Positions 11,637 through 22,800 of a stretch of 64,000 bases of DNA are shown one piece after another. Positions within the stretch are counted from its first letter, which is position 1. Every line of letters begins with the position of its first letter. Source of the DNA: Eunapius fragilis. Its lineage: Eukaryota > Porifera > Demospongiae > Spongillida > Spongillidae. The stretch lies in NCBI GenBank assembly GCA_963681505.1, contig OY811990.1, positions 554,679 through 618,678 on the forward strand. Direction: 5' to 3'. The notes below the pieces were generated by a model. That model made no database searches. It was not told the origin of the DNA and saw nothing but the letters and a program-made list of their open reading frames with translations. The translations under genes and the position numbers were made by a program.

Positions 11637-14259
11637 TTTGTTGTGTGGTCATATGTTTGGGATTAAGCATAAACCTGGTGAAATCTCTTTGAACTCAGTG
11701 GGGTGTCTTACATGATTCAAGCATTCTTTTGCTATTTATTTAATCATGATTGAATTCTTTCATAAGCACCAACTAAAATCATATTCATATGCTTTATCTG
11801 AATAATGTGTTGATTGCTTAGACAGATAACAGCGCTACAAATGGTATGAATACATTCTGAATATGAATAAATCATTTCAGGACAGAAACATGTCCTCTTA
11901 TACTGCAAAGGAAACCTTGATTTGCTGTCATATCTTTCTGTGGCCTCAATGGCTACTAGCTATAACTTCCTTGCGTGCACTTCTCCTCCGTACCCGTAAA
12001 AATGCTGTGGATTTGTAATTTATTATCTGTAACTTACTACATTCATGATGTATCATAACTAGATTACAGATGAATCATTAATTTCATATACGTAACTATC
12101 TACTGCGTCATCATGACCACCAGTACAGTGTTACCCCTGGTGCTACCACCAGTACAGTGTTACTTCTAGTGTTACCCCTGTTGCTAACACCAATACAGTG
12201 TTACCTCTGGTGTTACCATTGGTGCTACAGCAGACTGGTGCTACCACTGGTACACATAACCAAAAGCCATGGCCATAATGCTTGTGTGGTGACCTTATGT
12301 TGTAACAATACTAGCTGTACATATCACTCTCACCACCTGAGGCAGTTGCAATGGATACTACGATACCAGCACCATCTGTACATGTAACAAAGGCTAGCTA
12401 AGTTACCAGACCATGCCTGAGTATTTCTATTAGGATGAACTATATGGCTCAGGGCTGTGTATTGTACTAGTTGCTATTGGATACTGAATAATTTCATCAT
12501 ATACTTAAGAGTTCTAAAAAATGTTTTAAGCATACCATTTTCTTATAAATGAAGTATCTTATTATTATGATCACTTCTGGAGTTTTTTTTTTTAACCACT
12601 TTCTGTGAACTGCAATGAAATGAACATTGTGCATCCAAAATTGGATCCATCATAAAGTTTTAGGCACTGAATTTATAATTAGCCATACTTTCAAAGAGAG
12701 CGTTACTTTTTCTTTTGCTTGTCCTGAAATATTGGCTATAGTGGACACTGTCCCATATGTGTGATCTTACAATTATGAGTGATGTAGTGTTAATGATACA
12801 TGTGCATTGATAGGTTCATGTTAGGAAGCATAGCTTTTTGGAGGAATTCAGCAAGATGGATATAGTGTTTCTTGCAGCAGAATCAGAAAACACCTTAACA
12901 GGTAACGTCTGCATGGCTTCTAGTTCCCTAATATTTGAACTTCATTTCTGTAGACCTGGACCCAAGTAAAGTGTATATCATTGGAGGCTTAGTTGATCAT
13001 AATCATTACAAGGTGGGTGTTTGTTGCTTTGCATCACAAAAGTAGAAAATAAATAACTGCTAGTCATTGACATGTTGTGATGGATGTGGTAAGCTGATCT
13101 ACACACAGCACAGTGGTACATGCACACACAGCTCCAGGGGTAGTCATAATTGCTGGTAGAAAGGGTTAACATGCACATTTCAGTCCTGTTCTTTTGGTAT
13201 GTGATCAAAGCACTTGGATTCTAAAGTTGTTTACTAAAGTACTAGTTGAGTAGTTAATTATTTGTTTTGGTTAATTATTTGTTTTTTTTTTTACATGCAA
13301 CATCATTTTTTAATTTTTACTCTAATCACTTTTTAATTTTTATTTTGTAAGAATAGGACTGCAGCATTCTGACATGTGATGTGTTCCTAGTGAGCAGGGA
13401 TTGTTGCGCCATTAAGACCACTGTGTTCGCTCATCAATAAGAACAGACTGGTGCATCATAGGATTGGCATAGTCTGGTTCTGGCAAAACTAAGTGTTTAA
13501 ATGACATACGTGTAAAATGACATACATGTACGTGTAATAACTTTATTTTGCATAAGTTTAGGCTCTTGGCTTTGCACACAAAGGTTCAACTCATGCCACT
13601 GTAAGGCTTCAATCCAGAAATCCAAAATTTAAATTACATGTTCACACTTTGCAAGCATGAATTAGAAGGATTACGATTTCATTACAATTGTGTAGGAACT
13701 GTTTTAGCCAGTTATAACTGCTCATGGAACTGAGTATGTGATGATGTACACCTTCCCAGATTGGTTGCCATTGGTTACATTTGATAGGCAAGAGCCCATT
13801 GCAATCTCTGATTAAACTACTATTGGCTTAACAGGATAAAGGGCATATGATGTAATGTGACTGTTTCCTCCCACCACATGCAAACTATATCACTCTTGCT
13901 GGTGTGGGTGTGGTCTCTACCTGTGTAGGGGTACTGCTATCAACAGGCTCTTGAAAAGGGGATATCGCATGCACGGCTTCCTATTTCTGACTATTTGCAG
14001 TTGAATTCAAGAGCTGTGCTGACAGTGAACCATGGTGAGTTGGACATTGTATGTGGTACTGTTTACTGATGTGTGGATATGTGTGTGGATAGTTTTTGAA
14101 ATCTTATTAGCTTATGTTCAAAACCATGACTGGGAGCAGGCGTTCAGAGGTGTCATACCTGAACGAAAAGTGTTAACAAAGGAAGTGGCTAGTGAGGATG
14201 ATGACCCGGAGTACTCCCATACACCCACTCCTGATAGTAACGATGCAAGGACTCACTAA
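5452..14259 (+). CDS. TRMT10A: tRNA (guanine-9-N1)-methyltransferase, TRMT10A-like
   Basis: SPOUT-fold enzyme that methylates N1 of guanosine 9 in cytosolic tRNAs using S-adenosylmethionine. Nine exons: 5452-5711, 5769-5830, 8583-8680, 11359-11430, 11485-11559, 12814-12901, 12954-13012, 13929-14034, 14093-14259. Phases agree throughout and the product is 328 residues, close to human TRMT10A (339). The N-terminal exon has imperfect SEATQPVK repeats, then a Lys/Arg-rich segment. The core follows TRMT10A closely: DVRKLMKQSQRCYSANRR, then LYFTSFDGRIK, then the cofactor-loop signature YIIGGLVDHNHYKG (residues 226-239, Asp233 in the conserved catalytic region), and LPISDYLQLNSRAVLTVNHV. The C-terminal segment HDWEQAFRGVIPERK precedes an acidic tail. 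An AATAAA lies at 14541. Large introns 2 and 3 hold foldback and piggyBac elements. Confidence 0.95.
6732..7280. mobile_element. Foldback/MITE-like inverted repeat in TRMT10A intron 2
   Basis: The left arm (about 6732-6921) and right arm (about 7081-7280) are imperfect reverse complements over nearly 190 bp. Examples are acctaataacattgaatgc on the left and its complement at about 7200-7219, and ttaccttccgtgcggt facing accgcacggaaggtaa. The roughly 160-bp centre is not coding. The right end runs into a poly-C tract at 7276-7297. No transposase is present, so it would be a non-autonomous element. Confidence 0.8.
8040..8218. repeat. Short degenerate tandem repeat, gggtgtcatgtgactaa type
   Basis: About eight imperfect copies of a unit close to gggtgtcatgtgactaa lie in TRMT10A intron 2, just left of a palindromic element. 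Confidence 0.7.
8249..8454. mobile_element. 205-bp palindromic MITE-like element
   Basis: The whole stretch folds on itself. The outer arms aacttcaagatctgatta and taatcagatcttgaagtt match, then cacctagacactac pairs with gtagtatctaggtg, and the centre has gggccccacac facing gtgtgggg-like sequence around ttatatcg. No coding capacity. It ends about 130 bp before TRMT10A exon 3. Confidence 0.8.
8830..10890 (+). mobile_element. Decayed piggyBac-like DNA transposon with TTAA ends
   Basis: The interval is bounded by TTAA on both sides (8830-8833 and 10887-10890), the known piggyBac target duplication. Next to each TTAA is a 15-bp inverted repeat: left CCCTGGGACACCTGA, right (complemented) CCCCCAGACACCTGA, with 12 of 15 positions the same. 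The inside carries a broken plus-strand transposase (separate entry). The element sits in TRMT10A intron 3 in the sense orientation. A single 2.06-kb relic fits a once autonomous copy that has decayed. Confidence 0.75.
9190..10430 (+). pseudogene. Broken piggyBac-type (DDE_Tnp_1_7) transposase
   Basis: Two pieces on the plus strand. The first, about 9210-9704, is open for 164 codons with FKRHILKPVFGAQWK, then an acidic DSDSSEEEEE stretch; I do not recognise its fold. The second, about 10060-10300, reads CDECMCRWLADDFYG, then RPLKPEGVGFLIKAVAYG, then after a frame change GMELQESPSAMHKKEF. The order DE-x-M, KPxPxG, KxxA, MELQE is typical of one piggyBac-like transposase branch. Stops and at least one frameshift make it non-functional. 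Whether the first ORF belongs to the same protein is inferred from position inside the TTAA-bounded element. Confidence 0.55.
11305..11332. repeat. GGT-rich microsatellite before TRMT10A exon 4
   Basis: A (tgg)n run of about nine units ends less than 30 bp upstream of the exon 4 acceptor (11358). Confidence 0.85.
11605..11634. repeat. (TG)n microsatellite in TRMT10A intron 5
   Basis: A run of about 14 tg dinucleotides. The complementary CA run gives a false His-Thr ORF on the minus strand. Confidence 0.9.
12115..12245. repeat. Degenerate tandem repeat in TRMT10A intron 5
   Basis: About four to five imperfect copies of caccagtacagtgttacc joined to cctggtgcta. No coding signal. Confidence 0.7.
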
Positions 14260-15800
14260 GGGGGGCTGTGTGGAATTTATTAAGATTTGTGAAATCTTTT
14301 CTTTTCTTTTGTATGTGTTCATTACAAAATGTATGTCAACGAATAATCAAGAAACACACCTGTTTTTACACCCGGGCTTAATGCGGGATTGAGTGCCTTG
14401 GATTGCTGGAACACCACAGGGATCAGTCTGGGGAGGAGGTCATCCTAGTTCTTTTGCACCACCAGCATATCTCAGAACACTTGACTGCATGCAGACTAGA
14501 CACATGTAATATATCTGCACACAACGACTTGCAGACACCCAATAAAAAAATTTAAGTGTTGATCATTGTGGGAAGAAATTCAAATTGTGTGTAAACGAAA
14601 TAATTGGCTTTGGATTCTAAGCAGCATTGACCTATCATGCATGCATGGGGAGATGTCACAACAGACTTCAGACTGGTAAAATACATGTTATCAAATTAAA
14701 CTTCCCTATTACACTCCATGACCTTTAATACGTATCTGCACTTATCAAAGGCCATCCTCAACTGGAAGCCAGCCAAACTAGTCTGGGGACCATGCAGATG
14801 ACTGGCATTCGGCCGTCAGTTTGGCCGATCGCTAGCTGTGTATACATGTATAACCGCACTTGTTCTTTTATGCCGATTGATATGAAATTCACCGTGTATA
14901 TGAATGCTATTATCAAACCTCATAATTCACGTGGCGTAAATCGACCTTAGCGAACAAAGCTACCCAAGCGGTAGGTTATAATTCATTGAAGGATATGGTC
15001 ACCAAAAGAAGATATTATTGGCTATCGCGCGGAGGATCTCTCTCTTTGTTAGTCGCCCCTATAATCAGGTTTTATAATAGTTTCATATCAACCTCAAACA
15101 ACCAGACCAAATTTGGTTTGCAGTACCCGATCAGTCATAGAGAAAATTGGCAGCAAATCATAACTATATTGGTAAAGAAATCATAGCAACGACTATGAAA
15201 ACTAATAGTTGGTTCTTTTTTTCTCTGTGTAAAATATCTGACTGCTGAATGCCAGTCATCTGGTACCCAGACTAGTCAAAACTGGCTGACCTCAATACTC
15301 AGTCAGGTGTTCAAGATGCATGATTGAACTGCAATGCATAGCCAAAGTTGTACAGCTATAGAGCTGCTAGAGTATATCGCTGCGGTCACTGAAACCTAAG
15401 GAGCCTTGTTCTCATATCTTAATTGCCACAACATAAGCAGCTAAATATGCCATCCCTTGTTAGTGTGTGTATAAAACATTGTATGGTTTGATTTATTTAT
15501 TCAAACAATATCAATTGAGATGTGATACCTTAAAAAAGCAAGTAAACCTTATTACATTTCAAAATGGAATGTCTGGACACATGAAAATATATATTGTACG
15601 GGCCCCAATTAAAGCACAATGTACATAATATGCGATGTATATACAATGTACTAAGGAAACTATTGTTCGATTTAATTGTTCGAACATTGCATGTTGCCTG
15701 ATAGCATATCCATGCAGCTGTGCATTCATCGTTGGCGATACACAACTATATCGCGTTGCAGTGAGGCTCTTCAAACTTTATGAATGCGACCAATACCAAG
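14260..15800. other. Intergenic region between convergent TRMT10A and sulfotransferase genes
   Basis: Holds the TRMT10A 3' UTR with AATAAA at 14541-14546, a MITE-like element (14767-15290), and on the minus strand an AATAAA for the sulfotransferase gene (TTTATT near 15492-15501). I see no further gene. Confidence 0.6.
14767..15290. mobile_element. MITE-like element with about 55-bp inverted termini
   Basis: The left end (agccagccaaactagtctgg, then accatgcagatgactggcat) and the right end are reverse complements over about 55 bp (right: atgccagtcatctggtaccc, agactagtcaaaactggct). The 400-bp interior has no transposase, only a 66-codon open frame without recognisable features. Confidence 0.75.
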
Positions 15801-16721
15801 TCAGCGAACGAGTGATGTGTGCTCTCTGCCAATAATCATTTCCAGCTCCTTATTCCATGGCTCAAAAAAACGAAGTAGTCTTCTCTCCAGGTCTACGGTC
15901 ACAGGTGGGTGTGGTCTACCCTTGCTTTTGCCCATGCACACAACGTTGGAAGTCTGAAAACAAAAGAAGTGAGTCTTCATGTTGTACGTGAAGTGCTCTG
16001 GTGCATAGAAAAGCTCAAGTCCCAAGCACGATTCCAGCTTGCGCAGTTCTTGGAATGGGGACACAATGAAGCTATCTCCGTCAACGTAGCAGAATTGATC
16101 CCGTTTGAACACTTCTAACCATTTTTTAATGTGGTACGAATAGCAGCTGGAGTTCAAAATCGGAACATCGGATCGCACGTCACCGTCGCTTCCAATAACA
16201 AGGCTTTGAAATGGCGGCAACACGTGTCCTTCAAGATGGCGCAACAAGCTCCACTCTACGTATTCGGATAACGCCCTCTCGATGGGATTGCGAGTGATTA
16301 CGATGAACCTCAAACTGTACGGATCAATTCCGATCGCTGTAGCCGTCTCAATAATTCTTGTGGGAGCATCTGGATTGGTAATGTAGTCGGGGCTTTTCTC
16401 AATAATAAAAGAACCGCGATCAGGTGAGCGAGACGGTAGGGAGTCCAAATACCACTCCAGTCCCTTCGAGTAATGTAAAGAAAAGTATCTGAGCTCTTTG
16501 GGCGGACCTCGCAACGAGGGGTGCAGTTTTAGGACTTCATACAATGCCTTCGTCCCAGCTTTGCCGAATCCTACGATCATGTAAGTTGGAAAGCGAGAGT
16601 AGGCGGCTCCGGATACTCGTGCTTCAGCGGAGTCAGATACAGAGATGTTGTAGTATGTAACTATTAAACAAATGACTACAAGTGCCGTGACGCAAAGCAA
16701 CCTCGTCGACGTCGTCCGCAT
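15801..16721 (-). CDS. Heparan sulfate 3-O-sulfotransferase-like Golgi enzyme
   Basis: A 306-residue, intronless, type II membrane protein. It should transfer sulfate from PAPS to a glycosaminoglycan in the Golgi lumen. Residues about 8-23 are a hydrophobic signal anchor. The 5'-phosphosulfate loop is VGFGKAGTKAL (50-60). PPKELRYF (73-80) carries Glu76 where HS3ST enzymes have their catalytic Glu. EKSPDYI (109-114) matches the family's EKTPAYF, and RNPIERALSEY (144-154) is the 3'-phosphate site. Near the C terminus, a Cys pair in FFCFQTSNVVCMGKSKGRPH fits the HS3ST disulfide and KGRxHP segment. The open frame extends 8 codons upstream without ATG, so ATG at 16721 is chosen. The stop of the scaffold gene lies only 153 bp upstream, leaving little promoter space. 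Exact substrate is unknown; another sulfotransferase branch is possible. Confidence 0.8.
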   Translation of the reverse strand: MRTTSTRLLCVTALVVICLIVTYYNISVSDSAEARVSGAAYSRFPTYMIVGFGKAGTKALYEVLKLHPSLRGPPKELRYFSLHYSKGLEWYLDSLPSRSPDRGSFIIEKSPDYITNPDAPTRIIETATAIGIDPYSLRFIVITRNPIERALSEYVEWSLLRHLEGHVLPPFQSLVIGSDGDVRSDVPILNSSCYSYHIKKWLEVFKRDQFCYVDGDSFIVSPFQELRKLESCLGLELFYAPEHFTYNMKTHFFCFQTSNVVCMGKSKGRPHPPVTVDLERRLLRFFEPWNKELEMIIGREHTSLVR

Positions 16722-16874
16722 GTCTGACAATGTTTTAAAAAACAAGGCATAATAACAGTAAATAAAAATAAAAATTTAATGACGGTTTAAATTAAAATGC
16801 ATAATAATATATATGTATATATCCGGATCAATGCTGGAGATAAAAAAAAAAAAAAAACAGGGGTAGTTAATATT

Positions 16875-19800
16875 TCAGTGTTTCTTTTGAGCTTTTAATT
16901 GATGTCTTTTGCTAGTGGGGGGCACTAGAAGGTGCCCATCAGACAGCCGAGGATCATGACCGGAGTGTGAGGACACAGACGAGCTAACCCCGGGGGATAG
17001 ACTTACCCCGGGGGATGCACCGGTTGGTGCAGACAACTTCAGCCGCAATTCTTCTAATTTAGATCTGATGTACTTCACCTTTTTCCTTTGCAGCAAGCGG
17101 ATGCGCACTATTGACTGTACTGTTAGGACAGCAATCCTGAAGCGGTGATGGGGTGATGTCTGGTGGTGAACCCTGGTAAGCTGCTGTGTATCCACAGGTG
17201 CCCCCATGTCAGCCATCATCATGAGGGAGGCCTGTTGTGTTTGGTAGAACGCATCCAACTGACATTGGAGATATTTCTTCTGAAAGAGCAAAGACCTGCG
17301 GCGCAGTTCAGCTTGACGATACTGTAGTGACAACTGACCAAGCTGAGGGTTAAAATACAACAAGAGACAAGAATGTAACCTTGGGGGAGGGGTACATCTA
17401 GGCACATTTAACCTTGGGGGGGGGGGGGGGGGGTACATCTAGGCACATGCAGCCTTGGGGGGGGAGGGGTACATCTAGGCACATGTATTTATATGTGGAA
17501 CGAAATGTGCAAAACATCAAAGAGCTACAATGTGTAAAAACACAAGTTACATGTAATGTCTACTTAAGTTTGATGTCTCATACAAGTGAGAACAGCAATA
17601 GTACACACAACCAGCTATGAATATTATTCCCACAACAGTTATAAGCCCGGTTGTATAAATGGATGGTTAATAAACTGTCCATGCGTCTACCTTACCTTTA
17701 CTTCAAATTCATCTCTAATTGAGGGTGACCCATTACAGTCAGCTTCCACTGCCCTCTTGCCTCTATTTGGTGCTCTCTCTTGGTCCTGCCAATCACAAAA
17801 ATACAAAAACAAAATTATGAAGTTCACAACACAACGCCTTAAATCTTAATGGAGGTCAACATTACTGCCACGAGATCAATACAACTATACACCTATGCAT
17901 ATGCACCTATCTAAATAAGACCACACACCTTGTTGTTTACACCTTCCACTCCTGGCAACCTTTGCCCCTGGACGTGTGGCTCAGCGCTCATCGCCAGTTT
18001 CAGTGCTTGCAGCTCTGCATCCCTTGCCTTGATGGCTTCCCTCAGGGCCGCGTTAGCTTTGTGCTCCTTGTCAAAGAGCTGACTGAACTGATCCATCTTC
18101 ACCTGGTGGTCTGCCCCTTGGGCTTCAACGTTGGCCTGCAGCTTTCCTATTTCCTGCTGCTTGATGGACAAAGCCAGCTGCGAGCTGTCCACCTCCTCCC
18201 TGGCGGCCTGGAGCTCTCTCTGGAGGATCTGCAGCCTCTGGTGGAGGTCTTCTACATCACCATTGGACTCACGGGTGGGGGCCCCCTCCGGGAGTTCAGC
18301 GCTATTAGGAGGGTCATCCCGGGTGTAGTAGTCACTGCCGGGCATTGCATGGCGGGTTCTAAGCTCGGCCACCACCTTGTTAAGCTCAGCTTCCCTGGCA
18401 CGGGAGGCTTTGAACTCGTGGTCCAGGGTAGTGATGGTGGTGGCAGCTCTGCTCGCAAGCTCTTCTAATTCGCTAAAGTTCCTGCGAGAGTCTAACAGCT
18501 CATCATGGAGTGCTTGGATAGATGATTCCAACCGTACTCTTTCAGCTTCTACCTCACGGTGATCTAGCTGAGCCTGGTTTAGGAGCAGCTGTAGCCTGGC
18601 TGACTTCACACCCTCTGACTCCAATGCAGCACTGAGGCAAGAAACATTTTGCCAACAGGTTAACCCCCTTGCAACATGATGGCCCAATCCTTGTAGTGTG
18701 ACAATCAAGGTGTGATAATGACCCAGGTGTGATGGTGACCCAGGTGTGATGGTGACCCAGGTGTGATGGTGACCAAGATGTGATGATGACCCAGGTGTGA
18801 TGATGACCCAGGTGTGATGGTGACCCAGGTGTGATGGTGACCCAGGTGTAATGACAACCCTGGTGACTCAGGTATGATGGTGACTCAGGTGTGATGATGA
18901 CCCAGGTGTGATGGTGACCCAGGTGTGATGGTGACCCAGGTGTGATGATGACCCAGGTGTGATGGTGACCCAGGTATGATGGTGACCCAGGTGTGATGAC
19001 AACCCAGGTGTGATGATGACCCAGGTGTAATGACAACCCTGGTGACTCAGGTATGATGGTGACTCAGGTGTGATGATGACCCAGGTGTGATGGTGACCCA
19101 GGTGTGATGGTGACCCAGGTGTGATGGTGACCCAGGTGTGATGGTGACCCAGGTGTGATGACAACACAGGTGTGATGATGACCCAGGTGCGATGACTGAG
19201 GTGTGATGACAACCCAAGTGTGATGGTGACCCAGGTGTGATGATGACCCAGGTGTGATGGTGACTCAGGTGTGATGATGATCACGGGTGTGATGACCGAG
19301 GTGTGATGACGACCCAGGTGTGATGGTGACCCAGGTGTGATGACAACCAGGTGTGATGGTGACCCAGGTGTGATGATGACCCAGGTGTGATGACGACCAA
19401 GGGGTCATTCTATGGCAGATCACCCGGTCAATAACACCACACAGTCTCGTATTTGGATGAAATTGGGTATATATGTTTACCACGACTGGGAAAGTAACTA
19501 CATCAATTATCCCCTTATAATCTTTATCGGATTTCAAGATTTGGTATGATAATTGTTTTATTTATTTCTTTACCCTAAATCTTTGACTGCTAATATCTCT
19601 GTAATGATTAGTCACATAATTTAATGCAAGGTATATTTGAGAAGTTGAAGCATCAAACAATCTGAACACATACTTGAAATAATAATTTGGGAGGTTAATT
19701 AACCAGAACATGAATTTCTATTTTTGGGGCGCATCCCTGTAAAAAGGGACAAAATCTCGCAGTGTAAGAGATAATACATCACAAGGTTGTATCATCATAG

Positions 19801-22800
19801 AGTTATTTAAAATCAAAATAGGAGTGGCTAATTATTTGGTTATTGAGTATTTCAAATGACAAAGGTCACAGCCCTATGCGGCCATACAATTTGTGGACAA
19901 AAGGCATACCTCTTGAAATATTGAAAAAGTGGCGTAATGCCCTAGCAACCACCCTTGACAACCGACAACCTTAGAAACCTTGCACTACATGTTAACATGT
20001 TTGAACTTGTCACCATTCTAAAGCCATACAATGAATGAAGGATCTTTGTTCTATTTGTAGCCAAAGTCACATGGCCTAGTTTTCTCTCCACCGCTTCCTA
20101 CAAGCGGCCATTTTTCGACGAACGCATCGTCTTCAACGTACTTTTTGGACCACGTAGACAAATTCTGCACCCCAGTTGGAAGCGAATAACAAAAGGAGAC
20201 AGAAGGAACTTACAACATATAGTATGGAACTGTAGCCATACTTTTTCTTCGCAATGGTATACGCATGTGAAGTGTACTGTGGTTTGAGCCGTGTAAACTA
20301 GCCCAGTACATATACGTGTTGACGTGAAAATCAGCTGGACCCCTCTGCCCTTATGTACCCACTGTCAGCTGGACACCCAGCCCACGTACCCACTGTAAGT
20401 AGCTGCACCCCCTGCCCCATGTACATGTATTGGACCCCCTGCCTTCATGTACCCACTGCAAGCAGCTGGACCCCCCTGACTGCCCCCTGCCCCATGTACC
20501 ACTGTTACACTCTGCCCCCATGTACCCACACTGTAATCCCCTGTCCCCATGTGCCCACTATGAACAGCTGGACCTCCTGCCCCATGTATATGCCCACTGT
20601 TAGCAGCTGGACCTCCTCCCCCACATGACTACTGTAAGCAGCTGATCCCCCGGCCTTCATGTAAGCAGCTGGACTCCCTGCCCCCATACACCACCGCTAC
20701 CCCCTGCTCTCATGTACCCACTGTGAGCAGCTGGATCCCATGCCCACATGTACACTCTATAAGCAGCTGGACCCCCTCCCCCATGTACCCACTGTAAGCA
20801 GCTGGACCCCTGCTCCATGTACATGTATGAAGCTGGACCCCCTGCCGTCATGTACCCACTGTAAGCAACTGGAGCCCCTACCCCATGAGTCCACTGTAAG
20901 CAGCTGGACCCTTGCCCCACATATGCCTACCCTCAGGTACCAACTGTAAGCAGCTGGACCCCCTCCCTCATGTACCCACGCCCCCTTCCCCCATGTACCC
21001 ACTGTAAGCAACTGGCCCCCTTGCCCCCATGTACCCACTGTAAGCAGCTAGACCCCTTGCCCCCATGTACCCACTGTAAGCAGCTGGACCCCCCTGCCCC
21101 CATGTACCCACTGTAAGCAGCTGGACCCCCTTGCCCCCATGTACCCACAGTAAGCAGCTGGACCCCTGCCCCCATGTACCCACTAAGCAACTGGCCCCCG
21201 TGCCCCCATGTACCCACTATAAGCAGGTAGACACTGCCCCCACATATGCCTACCCTCATGTACCAACTGTAAGCAGCTGGACCCCCTCCCCCATGTACCC
21301 ACGCCCCTTTACCCCCATGTACCCACTGTAAGCAACTGGCCCCCTTGCCCCCCATGTACCCACTGTAAGCAGCTAGACCCCTTGCCCCCATGTACTCACT
21401 GTAAGCAGCTGGACCCCTTGCCTCCATGTATCCACTGTAAGCAGCTGGACCCCCTGCCCCCATGTACCCACAGTAAGCAGCTAGACCCCTGCCCCCATGT
21501 ACCCACAGTAAGCAGCTGGACCCCTGCCCCCATGTACCCATGCCCCCTTGCCCCCATGTACCCACTGTAAGCAACTGGCCCCCTTGCCCCCATGTACCCA
21601 CTGTAAGCAGACCCCCTCCCCCATGTGCCCACGCCCCCTGCCCCCATGTACCCACTGTAAGCAGCTGGACCCCTGCCCCCCATGTACACACAGTAAGCAG
21701 CTGGACCCCTGCCCCCCATGTACCCACAGTAAGCAGCTAGACCCCTGCCCCTGTGTACTCACTGTACACTCTGCCCCTATGTACTCACTAAGTAGCTGGA
21801 CCCCCTGCACATGCCCCAAAGTACCTACTATAAGCAGCTGGTCTGCCCCATGTTCCCACAGTAAGCAGCTGGACCCCCTGCCCTCATGTACCCATTATAA
21901 ACCCCCTCTCATGAATGCTCTCCTTTTGATCTCTCTAGCCACCAAATGTTTTCCACAAGCTCTGCAAAGTTTCTGGAGCTGGTATATGTGGTGTTCCATC
22001 TAGGCTATGTAACCGAATATGGCTACTAATACCGCATTATTCATAGAAAAGCAAAACCCTTTATTGTGTGGTGAAAAAAAAGTATGGCTGGACCTAAATG
22101 GTGTTTCTGTATACCTAAATGTGTATAGTTGACAAAGCGGCATGCTGACGTTCCTGAGAATTTGTCTGTGCTTGGTATTATCAGCGTGAAGTACCCCCTC
22201 TCCCTTACGATATCCATATATAAATTGGCTGCGCGTTATTAAGGATTGCGATTTGAAGAGTGCGCATATGGTATAGTCTCTACTACGACGATATACCAGT
22301 TAAATGGGAGGGATCAACAGGTATTTGATGGTAAAATGAACAAGATACAGCTCTATCAAAAAACGCCATTTTAATGAGGCCATGGCGCATCTAGCCGCAA
22401 TGAGTTTTTCTGGTTTACGGTATTGTCTAATTATGGACCCTTTTGTCCAGCCGCAAAGGGCTGTGAGGTTATTGACATAGAGCACTCCATGGCAGCAATG
22501 AAATGCTGTGGTTGTAATGTAAACACAATAAAGGGTGAAGCCTTACATGAGACCATGAATTAGGTTCATGCTTTGGTTTGTCCCTACACTGAATGGATGC
22601 AATGAAGTGAGGTGTACAACCCTATTCGTGAGACCTGACCTGTTGCTGCACCTTTTAAAATACAGCTATTTAAGGGGGGGGGGGGGGGGGGGATTCTTGT
22701 GTGAGTGTTCTTTCTGATATGAAGTTATCATTATACACAGCTTATATCCTGAGTAGTTATATTGTGATTAGTTAGTTGGTGGCAGTAGTCTACATTGCTT

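Noticed and set aside
16722-16745. Longer N terminus for the sulfotransferase
   Set aside because: The eight extra codons start with TTG; the first ATG is at 16721 and precedes a good signal anchor.
17962-18468. Plus-strand ORF of 168 codons
   Set aside because: Antisense of scaffold exon 20, which reads as coiled coil on the minus strand.
20353-22003. Possible CRISPR-like array of 36-bp repeats
   Set aside because: Repeats are directly tandem with no unique spacers, the unit varies, and the host is an animal genome.
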